A stretch of DNA of 64,000 bases. Origin: Clitopilus passeckerianus. Its lineage: Eukaryota > Basidiomycota > Agaricomycetes > Agaricales > Entolomataceae. The stretch covers positions 992,001-1,056,000 of the forward strand of contig CALYLX010000127.1 of the NCBI GenBank assembly GCA_944990035.1, written 5' to 3'. The translations under genes were made by a program, and so were the position numbers. How positions within the stretch are numbered: position 1 is the first letter of the stretch; each line of letters opens with the position of its first letter. Below are positions 45,562 to 57,083 of the stretch, in pieces. Under the pieces are notes generated by a model. The model saw only the letters and a list, made by a program, of their open reading frames with translations. It was not told the origin of the DNA and searched no databases.

Positions 45562-47114
45562 CTATACATAAACGTAACACAGATATCCGCTGGTGGTGCT
45601 CATGACATTTCCGATTGTAACCTCTCCAAAAAGATTATTGGAAGGTAGGATGCTTGACATCTGTTGCAGCTAATGAATCAAACATGCGTCGGGACGAGCA
45701 AAAGAAATGACTAACATCAAGTAGGGGGGGTGCTCCGTTGGGGTATCTGTCGTACGTCTCAGTGTCGGTTGTCATCTTGGTTGCACCACCCGTGAAAGCA
45801 TTCTTATTTGCGGGATTGTGATGCTGCCACTCAGACCAGATCTTATCCACCATCTACAAGGAGGACATCAGTTCAGAGGAATAAATACTTCGGAACTAGT
45901 TACTTACGGCATGATGCAGCCAGAAAATGGGATCTTGAACAAGGGAGGTTCAGCGCTAGAGATAGTTCCATCATCCGAGTCCTACCGTTAGGCGTAGCGA
46001 TACGAGCCTCGTTGCACCCTTCGTAAGAGCCTGTCGGGCACAGGCCAGACATATCAGCTCCAAAAATCGAATGCAGTGAAAGGTGAGCGCCCTAGACAGC
46101 ATATGAGGAACAATACTTGAAACGGGAGAGAGTGCTAGGTTCATCATTACCTGAAATGCTTCGAAATCTCTCTGGAAGTTAGTATAATCTCCTGTGTGCC
46201 CCTCAACTAAGTCTTGTACTGCCCCATAGGTGAGAGAGACATTTCCGATTTGGTCAGGTATGACATGATAATCGGTGCTATAATCGAGATAGGGGTAAAT
46301 GCTAAAGTTGCGGCGAAGAGTATGAGGGACTGGATATTCCAGCTTGAGCCCAGCGAAGACGCCCTCTTCTACAACATAATCAGCTGCAGGGTTCCCCCAT
46401 CCGCCGATGTTAATTTCAGGGTCGGAATCATTCATTAAAGGTGCGTTGTAGAGGTCAGCAGCGTCTTTTAGAACGGTAGAGTCAGAAGGTGGCTGCTGGA
46501 GGCGAGAACTGAAGCGTACCCTTCCTCCAGTCCCAATATGGGGAGGAACCAGCATAACCACAGTGATCCTTCATGATCTTCTCGAAGATATGGACATAAT
46601 GACGGTGCCAGGGAAGGAAATAGCCGGTGGCATGGACCTGCGCGAAGGATCAAAGCTCGAAACATCGATCCTTCGCTCAAGTACTGCTTAGTACTTACAA
46701 GGTCTCCAAGGTCCATGTGAACGTAAACGATATCTATACAGAAAGAACAAGGCGTCAACAACGAGCATTCTATTGAAAAGAGGAGCCCACCATCATAAAA
46801 GGAACCATTGAGGCTCATTGGTGGCGAGGTCTTTGGGTGCACCGTTGCAATGACAGATGCATTGTGAGGCATATCGGCGATGCACTAAGCCATATTGAGC
46901 TAGTATCGAGAGAGGAAGAGAGATAGCTACAACCAACCTTTACGGCTCTCACCCAGTCTGCCTTTTCATTGCGAGATAAGGTACTCCATTCTCTCCTTTG
47001 AGCCGGATTCTCGCAGACCGTAATACCGAAGTCCATGGCCGGTGAGATGGGAGGAGCGAAGAATGGCACCATCGAAAGTGTTGTGAAGACGAAGCTCTTG
47101 AGGGCAGACCACAT
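45562..47114 (-). CDS. Tyrosinase, copy T1
   Basis: Nine exons on the reverse strand: 47114-46938, 46884-46791, 46733-46699, 46637-46520, 46464-46151, 46091-45986, 45933-45908 (26 nt), 45853-45716 and 45660-45562, 368 aa. The last exon could start at 45669 and add three codons. 45660 was chosen by analogy with T2. A hydrophobic N-terminus suggests secretion. CuA ligands are H96, H104 and H113 ('VHATGYFLPWHR'). CuB ligands are H249 and H253 ('GAHLSLH') and H289 in 'DPIFWLHHA'. The short length without a C-terminal lid fits the short secreted tyrosinases. It oxidises phenols to quinones. It is head-to-head with T2 and its exon 1 is identical to that of T2. Confidence 0.93.
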
Positions 47115-47249
47115 CGCAAAAAAGCAGAATCGTAGAGCTCAGAGTGGTGGGTACGACTCGAAGGCAGGCGGAGGGTTTCCATCGAGCGAGTGCTATATGG
47201 CATGAAGCACGGCATGCTCCAGACCTCCATCCGGCTTAGTTCAATTTCG
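46930..47249. repeat. Left arm of tyrosinase inverted repeat
   Basis: 320 bp, reverse complement of 47979-48298 with three mismatches counted by eye. It covers exon 1 of T1, the first eight bases of intron 1 and about 135 bp of promoter. Confidence 0.9.
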
Positions 47250-47978
47250 GGTGACAGGACTCATACACATGTCGAGGATAGAGAAGATTGGCGGCCTTTC
47301 TGGGAGCCACCCAATCGGCACAAGGCAAATTCAGAAAACGGTGTCAAAGGGCATGAACTAAACCTACCGTATTCCCATCAAAGTCTCGAAGCAGATACTG
47401 AGTAACAGAAACCGATTATAAGAACTATCATAGCTCATTGCTCAGTTTCTGGGGTCTCATCGATGGTGGGTGTCCGGATCCACACCGAGTCCGATTTCTC
47501 TCATTCTGGCTGTCAAAATGCTTGAACCCTTGTGAGTAAATTAATAAAAAATAATGCTGCGTGAGAAATCAGCTTTGAACGTGCACAATGATTTGAATAA
47601 AGTGGGGCAATTAGTTGCATGCAGCTAGACTGCGTTACTTAATGTGTATGTGGAAAAGCAGTTCTTTACTGGCATCTGCTCTAGATGGTAGCCCGGGATG
47701 AGCCGCAATTCGGGTAGAACTTTCCATGGACCCAATGCTGTTGCCCATTGCTAACACGTGGGCTGAACGATGATCGATGAACCTCCATCGGAATGATAGC
47801 GACCACAACACTTATGGACGAGTTATGGTTGAGGATAGAAGGCGCAAAATCTCACGTTTGGGTTTATCACTATCACTCTCACGCACCAGATCGGGTTGAC
47901 CCGAGCATCTTAGCGCTCCATGGAATGAGGGCTGTCGCTCAAGCGCTCAACGTTCGCTCAACCACAACAACAACAATT
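47250..47978. other. Spacer between the tyrosinase repeat arms
   Basis: 729 bp of unique sequence carrying both distal promoters. No gene was seen. Confidence 0.5.
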
Positions 47979-48298
47979 CGAAATTGAACTAGGCCGGATG
48001 GAGGTCTGGAGCATGCCGTACTTCATGCCATATAGCACTCGCTCGATGGAAACCCTCCGTCTGCCTTCGAGTCGTACCCACCACTCTGAGCTCTACGATT
48101 CTGCTTTTTTGCGATGTGGTCTGCCCTCAAGAGCTTCGTCTTCACAACACTTTCGATGGTGCCATTCTTCGCTCCTCCCATCTCACCGGCCATGGACTTC
48201 GGTATTACGGTCTGCGAGAATCCGGCTCAAAGGAGAGAATGGAGTACCTTATCTCGCAATGAAAAGGCAGACTGGGTGAGAGCCGTAAAGGTTGGTTG
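47979..48298. repeat. Right arm of tyrosinase inverted repeat
   Basis: Partner of 46930-47249. It covers the promoter and exon 1 of T2. Confidence 0.9.
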
Positions 48299-49631
48299 CG
48301 AATGTACAGTGTCAGTCCGAAGTTGCCTCATCATTGTTCAGTGTTTGGCAAGTATGCCCCATAATGCGACAATCACACCGGTCAGACAGCGTACGGATTC
48401 ACCACCAATCAGCAGCAGGGCTTCTTTGTATGATGGTGAGTTTCGACTTCTTGACAACAGTGTCATTCGCTCAATCACTCTAGATATTGCCTATGTTCAC
48501 ATGGACCTCGTATATCAAGTAGGCTATGTCTGATTTGACAGAATTATTATGCGTGCTAATCTTTGCTCAGGTTCATGGCACCGGTTTCTTCCTCCCCTGG
48601 CACCGACACTATGGTCATATCTTTGAGAAGATGATGAAAGACCATTGCGATTATGCTGGTGCTACGCCGTATTGGGACTGGACCAAAGGTAGGTCCTCAT
48701 TCCCGACCGTATAATCACTGGGATCTGATCTTACCATGTATACAGATGTTGCTGACATTGAACACTCATACATTTTCAACGATGCCGACCCCTCCACCGA
48801 TATTGGTGGCTGGGGCAACCCTGCAGCTGACTACTTCGTAGAGAGTGGCGCATTTGCTGGATTGAAATTGGAATATCCAGTTCCTCACAAACTTCGTCGA
48901 GAGTTTACTCTTTACCCTTATGTCAATTTCACAACAGATTACCACGTCATACCCGAGAGGATTGGGAATATCTCTCTTACGCCAGAGGCAGTAACACGCC
49001 TGATTGAAGGGTACAAAGGAGATTTTACTGGTTTTCAAAAAGATATTGAAGCGTATCAGGTGAGTCCTGACTACCCGATTGATTACATTTGTTTCTCAGG
49101 TGCCGTTAGGGGGCGCACTTGGCATTGCATTCGATGGTCGGAGGTGACTTGGCTGATAGACCGATCTCAAGTGCCGCTACGCCGAATGGTAAGGCACAAA
49201 TATCCAAATCAAATGAGATTTCTTGGTTGACTGACCTAAACTTCAAGATCCCATTTTCTGGATGCACCATGCCGTATGTCAAGGGACCTTTCCTCTCAGT
49301 ACCAGTATTAACCTCAGGCTTCTGACCGTTTCTAGATGGTCGACAAGATCTGGTCTGATTGGCAAAATCACAATCCTGCAAACAAAAACGCTTTCAGAGG
49401 TGGTGCAACCCTGCAACAAGACACCACCGAGGAGTATGACATGTACCCTAACGGAGCCCCTCCAATGCTTGAGGTTTGTTCTATTCTTTCCGAATCAAGG
49501 TATTGTACGAATGGCTGATGTTTTCCCAACAGATGTCGAGCATTCTTCCTTCTAATAATCTCTTTGGTGTGGTCACGATCGAAGATGTTCTGAGCACCAC
49601 TGGTGGATATCTATGCTATGTATACGTATGA
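48114..49631 (+). CDS. Tyrosinase, copy T2
   Basis: Nine exons: 48114-48290, 48342-48435, 48484-48518, 48571-48688, 48746-49059, 49110-49188, 49248-49273 (26 nt), 49336-49473 and 49533-49631, 359 aa. Exon sizes match T1 except exon 6 (79 versus 106 nt), which shortens the loop between the CuB histidines. Ligands are H96, H104, H113 ('VHGTGFFLPWHR'), H249, H253 ('GAHLALH') and H280 ('DPIFWMHHA'). All six copper ligands are kept in both copies, so both look active. Exon 1 is identical to that of T1 while later exons differ at about a third or more of residues. Confidence 0.93.
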
Positions 49632-50574
49632 ACTTAAAAACGTTTGCACCAGGACCCTGCACTACAGATTTCGTCGTCCAATCTAAATTTATGCCAACTG
49701 TGCTTGTGCTAGTACCCGTGACATAACGCTGTGACGGAACAGCAAATGCTGCCGCCGAACTTGCGGTGACTTACATTAAACCTACCATGTTCTACTGGCT
49801 GCTTGCATCACACGCCCGCTCAAAACTAGCTGTTGGTCAGTTCTTAGACTTTGAAAAAAGAGGTGGGATGATACTCTATGATATGAATGCGAATTGCGAC
49901 TTGTTAGCTTCAGGCTCCCCAAGTTCGTCTCTTGCATGCATCTCGAAGCTCTTCTATGGATCTACCGCTCCATATACGCCACCTGGGGGCTTCATAATCT
50001 TCAGATACCCGAGATTAATCTATCTACGTCTCGTCAATTGGGCCAAAACCATGCGAGCACGATAGGATCGGTTTCCGACCGTTCTTGCAACGAGGCAACA
50101 GGACTGAGAACATTCCGAACAGGTACCGGCAGTAGTTCGGGTTGGGCGCGATTAACGCTAAAGAATGACAGTTTGTATCCCTCAAGGTGACTGTCATCTG
50201 GACTGTTGGATATTCTGGCGCACAGTAGATCTGCGACAACGGCTTGCTATCTTCAAGTGGTTGACGGCCCCATTCCAAGCATCCTCGCGGCAACACCTCG
50301 GCCACAAGGCATATAACGATTTCTGTGGGACAATGTATAGATATTAACTTGGTGGTGGTTGTAATGAATTTCAAGGAGTCCAGGGTTAATCAATTTCCGC
50401 TCATGCTAGTAGCCTCATGCCATACTCTTTGACAAGAGGAATGGAATGAGAATTCCGGGGTTGATCGAGGGTAACCCTACCGAATATTTAACTTTGGATC
50501 ATCGATAACTCGTAAGGCTGGGGCTTTACTCCTGTCTTTTCCTCTCAAGTCGTCCTTTGGTACCCGAGCCCATT
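49632..50574. other. Intergenic
   Basis: About 940 bp. Open frames up to 99 codons overlap each other without a domain. No gene is called. Confidence 0.4.
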
Positions 50575-52651
50575 ATGCATGAAGAAACCCTCATCTTTGC
50601 CCTCCACAACTCGGGTTCTTATACAGTTGCAGGGGTTCTTGCAATTGCATTCTCTGTTATCTTCACGACACTCAAGTTCTACGCTACATCGTCAGAGGTG
50701 TGTTCAGGATGTATCTGTCGGAGTGATGGAGTATACTGAACGAGATACAGCTTACTGACATTCCAACCATTGGCCCATCTGCTCCCGGGCTATCGTATCT
50801 AGGAGCATTCCGCCTTCTTTTCAATGCCTCCGGAATAATCCAAGAAGGTTATGACAAGGTTTGTCTCCGCCTCCACCGCTTCATACCGTTCTCTAACTTC
50901 GCCGCGTAGCATAAAAATGCCCTTTTCAAGATAGCAGACTTCCGTTCCTGGATGGTAGTCGCGAGCGGTGCTCAATACATTGAAGATATTCGCAAAGCTT
51001 GCCCAGATGTACTTACTTTTGAGGCGACAATAGATGAGGTATTGGATAATTATTCGACCGTTTCAGGGAAACTGACGATGTATTCATCAGGCGCTGCATT
51101 GTCTGGGCCCCGATATGAGACGAAGCCACTTCCACGTCGCTATCGTCCATAATCAACTCACTCGAGAGCTCAGCGACTCTTTCCACGATATTCGAGATGA
51201 GATTGTCGCCGCTTTTGGTGATCTTATAGTCCCCGAGAATCAAGGTATTTATTACTACCACAACGGTTCCACTAGGCAATCACTCACCATGTTTCTGTAG
51301 ACTGGTTCAGAGTTGCTGGATTGAACACTGTCCTTGAAGTCGTTACTAGGGCATCTCATCGTCTCTTTGTCGGCTTGCCATTGTGTAGGTTTTCAGGCTG
51401 CCGCCATGCCATTACTTCTGATTCTCACCACATATGATGTAGGTCGAAACCCTGGATATGTCTCTTTCACGATGCAATTTGCCCTGGATATTAGCAAGGC
51501 TGCCTCATTCATACGACTGTTTCCTCCCTGGTTTAAGCAGTAAGCACCTTGCACAAAATCAACAATCGTTGCCCATTCATTTCGCATCATAGGTATGCAG
51601 GCCGACCGTTTGCCAATGTGCCCAAGGTGTTGGATCGAATGATGGTGCATTTAAGGCCGCTAGTGGAAGAACGGAAACAAAACATATTGAAGTACGGGAG
51701 AAATTATCCCGGAAAGCCTGTGAGTGTTTGCCAACGTAACCACATGTCTTGCAGAGATTTGACGCATACTTTTAGCAAGATCTACTTACGTGGTTCATGG
51801 AGGAAGTGGATGGTGACACGGAGGAGGACAAACTAAGGCACATTGCTTTGCATTTCCTCACCGTCAACTTTGGCTCTGTCTACACTACCACAATGGTGCG
51901 CTCTCTCTTTCGGCTACTTTCTTGGTTCTCAGGCGTGTTATCCACAGAGTTTCACGCAAGCTTTGTACCACATCGCTGCCCATCCTGAAATCATTGAACC
52001 CCTGAGAGAAGAGATTGAAGCCGTGTTATCTGAAGAAGGTTGGACTAAGTACGCCATGGGTAAAATGCGCAAATTAGATAGCTTCATGAAAGAGTCGCAG
52101 AGGCTTACTGGCCTCGCTGCGGGTTAGTCTGCGTTCACTCCATTCTCGTTTGGAGTATCTCACATCGTACTCCCCATCCAGTCTCAACGTATAGACGCGT
52201 TCTCAAGCCATTCACATTCTCTGATGGCACTCAGATTACACCAGGAACTACTATCGCTGTAGCAGCTCATTCCACGCATGTCGATCCTGAAGTTTATCCG
52301 AACGCCGAAGAGTTTGACGCCTTTCGGTTCTCCAACATGGAAGGCGAGGTAGGTCACTTCGTGACTCCTTCAGTCAATTATCTTCCATTTGGCGTTGGCC
52401 GGCACTTGTGGTGAGTTTAATGCTTTGGCTCCTGAGGAGATACGCATACTCATGGGTCCTTATGTAGTCCTGGTCGTTTCTTCACCGTTGTGATTATGAA
52501 GGCAATGATGGCGCACCTTATTCTGAACTACGACATCAAACTCGAACGGGAAGGTGAGCGTCCGAAAGCTTCCTGGTTTGTCACAGACAACATACCGAAT
52601 GAAGTTGCGGGCGTAATGCTGAAGCAGAGGGAGAAATGCCACCATATGTGA
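50575..52651 (+). CDS. Cytochrome P450 monooxygenase
   Basis: Eleven exons: 50575-50697, 50751-50858, 50910-51038, 51091-51244, 51301-51384, 51443-51539, 51593-51719, 51776-51895, 51948-52122, 52182-52410 and 52468-52651, 509 aa. An N-terminal membrane anchor (about 16-35) precedes the globular part. The ExxR motif is E363-S-Q-R366, and the haem loop 'PFGVGRHLCPG' has Cys449 as the thiolate ligand. The I-helix reads 'NFGSVYTTT', a variant of A/G-G-x-x-T. Features such as 'MVVASGAQYIEDIRKA' and 'VRSHLTREL'-like 'VHNQLTREL' recall fungal P450s of the ent-kaurene-oxidase-like group. The substrate is unknown. All introns are 46-59 nt. Confidence 0.93.
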
Positions 52652-53082
52652 ATACGCTTGTAACCGTTATGTAGATTAGTCCTTGAAGCTTGAAGCTTGA
52701 TTTATTAGCTTGTTCGTGGAAGTATTTCTCACGCGGTAAATGAAGCAATGCCGGATCCGATCCCCAGAGCCGCTTGAGCAACCCAATCATGAATCATATA
52801 CCTTCTGACCAGGTTCAACGAGAACTCGGGTCTAACTACACCAGAACTAAGAGCATTCCGATGGTATTCGACTACGGGCTGCGGACGGAAGCAAAAAGTC
52901 CCGCCCAAAATGCTGATTGCAAGTTTTCAATCCAATAGACCCAGTAGCATGAGGTATTCAGATTCGATCGGTGGACTTCCCAAAATACTCTAGTTCGGTA
53001 CGTGTTTGAAACGGTATAAGTAAACCAAGCCAGGTGCTGAACCTCTAACTAGCTTATTTCTGGCCCAACTTTGCGAACGGCG
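52652..53082. other. Intergenic
   Basis: About 430 bp. A possible TATA-like 'GGTATAAG' lies near 53013, some 70 bp before the next ATG. Confidence 0.4.
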
Positions 53083-56000
53083 ATGCAGCCGATACGGTTG
53101 AGTGGCGAAGAAGGTACGCATGGCACGGAAATATCACCCGCAGCCATTAACTCACAGGGTGTTTTCAACCTGCGTAGACAATGCACCATTATTACGAGAC
53201 GCAGAGGCCGAGGACAGGAGAGTCAACGATCATGGCGGTGCAGGGCATAAGGATCGTTGGGCCACCAGACCTTTGTCTCCATTGACCAAGCTTCTGCCCG
53301 TCCTTAGTCTCGTGCTACTCCTTTTGAGTTCTGTGAGTGTTCAGTTCACCTGGATTCTTCCTGTCAGGTCTGAATGACGGCTAGGTTCTCATAGGTCTCT
53401 GCGTTGAAGTAAATCAAAAACTAAAGGAAGGAAGAGCAGCTCGCGAGTCGGGTCAAGATCACACAGCTGCCTCTATTTTCTACACGACCGGCACTGTTTA
53501 TCAAACTGCCTCTTTCACGGCGACGCCTACTCTCAAGCCAAACGCCATTGGAGTTACCACTGCAACCGTTATTCAATCCTCGACCCCATCACCCGCAGAT
53601 GTACGTACTGTGCTAGCATGAAGACAGCGCGATTATTGACGGTTCCTTACACAGGAGGTTTGTTTGTCAGAGGAATGTATTCTTCTATCCAGAGCCATCC
53701 TGTCCTCTCTTGACACTTCACAAGACCCCTGTGAGAACTTCTATGACTATGCCAGTACGTTCCGGCAAGTCATCTTGGTTGTGATCCATAATTAACACAT
53801 TCTTAGCTGGTGGATGGTGTCATGATCATCCATTGCCCGCTGACAAGGGTCGATTTCGCATTTGGGATGAATTGAGTCAGAAGAACAGGCAGGTTGTGCA
53901 ACGTATTCTCGAATCCTCAGACTTGGAGGACGCTTTCCAAGTACAACCAAATGAGGGCGGTGGTGACAAGGAACTCCTCAAGAAGCTACGAGACTTCTAT
54001 CGCTCCTGCACGAACGAGGATGGGCTTGATAGCATAGGGACACTGCCACTCTTCGAGTTCGTTGAGAGCCTCCGCAAGAAATACCGTGGCGAGGACCCGA
54101 ACTCTCTTGTAAGGGGAAAGACAGATTTGACTGCAGCTCTTGCTTTCTTGCACTCGCATGGTACGCTCCACTGCTTGCGATACAGGTCAAGTTCTCATCC
54201 AGGTTTTAGGGATTCAGTCCCTCTTCTCATTTCAAATTGAGGGAGATGTAGGCAAAGATCCTAATCATATGATCCTCTGGTTCGCTCAACCCTCCCTTGG
54301 TCTTCCTTCTAAGGTTAGGCTCGAACTAATTCAACACGGTTTTAAACCTAATCAACTCTCCTAGGATCACTATAAGGAGGATGACATCATTGAGCACTAT
54401 CAAGGCGTCGTCGAACGTATACTCGCCATTATCTATGAGGCTGATGAGAAACGCGCGGATCTCGTGTACGATGGGAAGAACTACCAGCCATCGTGGGGTG
54501 TTGAGGGCGACAGGGACAATGTTCGCAATGCGAGACCCGGAAATTCTGACCGACGGGCTACCAGATTGGCAAAAGGTATCATTCAGCTTGAAACGGCCAT
54601 CGCAGACGCCTCCCTAGATCTGTACGTTCTGCTTAGAGGGGTCTTATGTTGATGGTGTGACTCAGATCTCTGGGTATTTCAACAGTGATATTCTCTGGGG
54701 GAATCCTATGGCTACCTATAACCCAAGGCCTTTCTTCGACCTCGTTTCTGCGCTGCCTCAAATTGATTTCCCATCCTACATCTCATCCTTTACTCAACGC
54801 GCCTTCCCTGAGCGAGTGATTATTACCCACCCTGCTTATGTGTATTCCCTTGCAAGCATCCTCGACGATACTAGCTCTGAGATTATTGAAGCCTATCTCA
54901 TTGTTCGGGCAGCCCTCGACCTATCTCCTTTCCTAGGCACGAAAACGGAGGCGTGGAAAACTCAAAGGTCTTTGAATGAATTCCTGGCTGGCGTGAGGAA
55001 GGGAGCTACCGGAAATCGTGCCGACTACTGCGTTGGTCTGGCCGAACAGATGCTTGGATTTGCTGTCGGACGTTTCTTTGTCAACGAGACTTTTGGTGGT
55101 GATTCAAGGGAGCAGGTAACCCAGATCGTCACAGGTAAGCGTAGTTGGTATCTGAGCGACTTCTAGTTCTGATGTTGGGTTCGTTGGGATAGAGATTAGG
55201 AGCGCATTCAAGGACTCTCTTCAAAACTTTGACTGGATGGACAGGAAGTCTGCCAAGGCTGCTGCCCAGAGAGCCGATGCCCTCCGTATCAAGGTTGGCT
55301 TCCCAGTTTCACCTGATACCAGGGATCCCGAGTCTCTTCTCTGGTACTACCGCCTCGTTAACACCAATCACCTGGATTTCTTTGGCAATATACTCAGCGC
55401 CGTGTAATCAAGACTTCCTTATCCTTTGACCTCATCTAACCAAGCTTCGTAGTCGGGCAGATCAGCTTAGGAAGTGGTCCTACCTTGAAGGGAAGCGGGA
55501 TCTCGACGCTTGGGAAATGTATCCGTCGGTCGTGGATGCTTACTTCAACCCCCCCACCAATGAGGTGAATATTGTCATTCTCCAAGCTCCTGTGATGTTT
55601 GTTTCATCTTCTTTCAGGTTGTCTTCCCTGCTGGGATGCTGCAGCCTCCTTTCTTCAAATCGTCCTGGCCTGGGTACATTTCTTTCGGTGGTTTTGGCCA
55701 TATTGCTGCTCACGAGTTCATCGTAAGTTCTCTTTACTAGGGTCCTCTTAAAGTCTTACACAACTTCGCTAGCATGCTTTTGACTCAGTTGGACGGTTCT
55801 ACAACCAGGAAGGAAAATTGGAGGAATGGTGGACCAATGCGACAAACCAGGGCTTTCAAGAGAAACAAGACTGCATTGTGAAGCAATTTTCCGAGTATAC
55901 TGTCGACAATGGCCATGGAGGTGAAGATCATGTGAACGTGAGTGAAGAGTTGGATACACCTTCTACATATCTGGTTAATGACAATTATTCAAGGGCAACT

Positions 56001-56444
56001 TGTATAAGCTCATTCTCTAACATTTTGAGACCGTCCATACTGACCTTGATGTAGGACTTCTAGTGAGAACATCGCTGATGCCGGGCTCATCCAGGCATAT
56101 CGAGCTTGGAAGAAGCAATATGCCTCTTCATCGATCAAAGGAGACGAATTTCTTCTTCCTGGGCTCGATTTCACCAGAGAACAGTTATTCTTCATTTCTT
56201 TTGCCAGGATTTGGGCTACTTCCATAAATCCTGCAACAGCCGTGCAACTTCTTCATACAAGTCCACAGTCCCCCGCCCGTTATCGCGTTGATGGCACGGT
56301 TTTCAATATTCCAGAGTTCGCCGAGGCGTTCAACTGTCCTAAGAAGGCCAAGGTCAGTTAGGGTGCTGTTGGCCAATTCTAAGCGTCTAATTGATTCTGT
56401 AGTTGAACCCGCCCAAGGACAAGCGTTGCATTTTCTGGTCATGA
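53083..56444 (+). CDS. M13-family metallopeptidase (neprilysin / endothelin-converting-enzyme-like)
   Basis: Fifteen exons: 53083-53113, 53178-53332, 53385-53600, 53655-53754, 53807-54160, 54210-54313, 54365-54621, 54686-55134, 55193-55403, 55453-55564, 55618-55722, 55773-55937, 55994-56001 (8 nt), 56055-56352 and 56403-56444, 868 aa. It is a type II membrane protein: cytosolic tail, helix about 49-69, Cys-containing stalk, then 'DPCENFYDYATGGW'. The zinc site is H695-E-F-I-H699, split by an intron, with E760 in 'ENIAD' (D764) supplied across the 8-nt exon. The end 'CIFWS' resembles the usual C-x-x-W. These ectoenzymes cleave peptides outside the cell. The HExxH block 'AHEFIHAFDSVGR' is atypical next to the common 'GHELTHGFDDQGR'. 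Confidence 0.9.
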
Positions 56445-57083
56445 TCGAGCTATCTGTCGAGTTGAACATTGCATAATCATAATTGCTTGCTTTAACGTAG
56501 GCCTGCTGTTGCACTTGGCCACCTGTTCGTCCGAGGCTTGCCGAATTACCAAGGCTAATGCTCTAAAGCCCGACTCAGCGGTGTGAACCGTGAATAATCC
56601 AACTAATAATCCAGTCAGAGTAAGCCCCGTGTGGTGGTAACTTTGGTAGACAGCCCTCCGACTCTCTTTTGGGCCCCAAGGCTGACCAGATATCAATACT
56701 CGAGTATATGTTTCGGTGGACGTGTACGGTGAGATCCCCGTGATACTTAAACAGTTGGTTTTGGTGGACTTGCGGCTCTGTGGGCCTGAATAAATCCACA
56801 ACCTCCCGTTAGGGTACTGCAACAATTTCGGCCAAAGGCGAAACCAGCCCAACCTCCTGAACGCCTGAAGGAATAAGGATGCCGAACGGCCTAAGCTGGT
56901 TTACAATTGTTATTTGAATTTCGTTGTCTAATGTAGCGACTCTAGATGCTATGAAGTACAAATTCTTGAGACCATTTGGTTCTACTAATACGGTTGGTCG
57001 TTATGCTTAATTGATACATAGGAATAGATACAATGTCGAATTTAGGTAGCCAGCTACCATCCAAATACCCCGATAGCAACGTG
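56445..57083. other. Intergenic between convergent genes
   Basis: About 640 bp. Reverse open frames here have no domain. Confidence 0.4.

Noticed and set aside
51000..51150. Apparent frameshift in the cytochrome P450
   Set aside because: Disappears once a 52-nt intron (51039-51090) is placed; the frame continues into the conserved 'LGPDMRR...HFHVAIV' region.
53333..53384. Apparent stop in the M13 peptidase after the membrane helix
   Set aside because: Choosing the acceptor at 53384 instead of the later AG at 53396-53397 restores an open phase-0 frame and extends the helix naturally.
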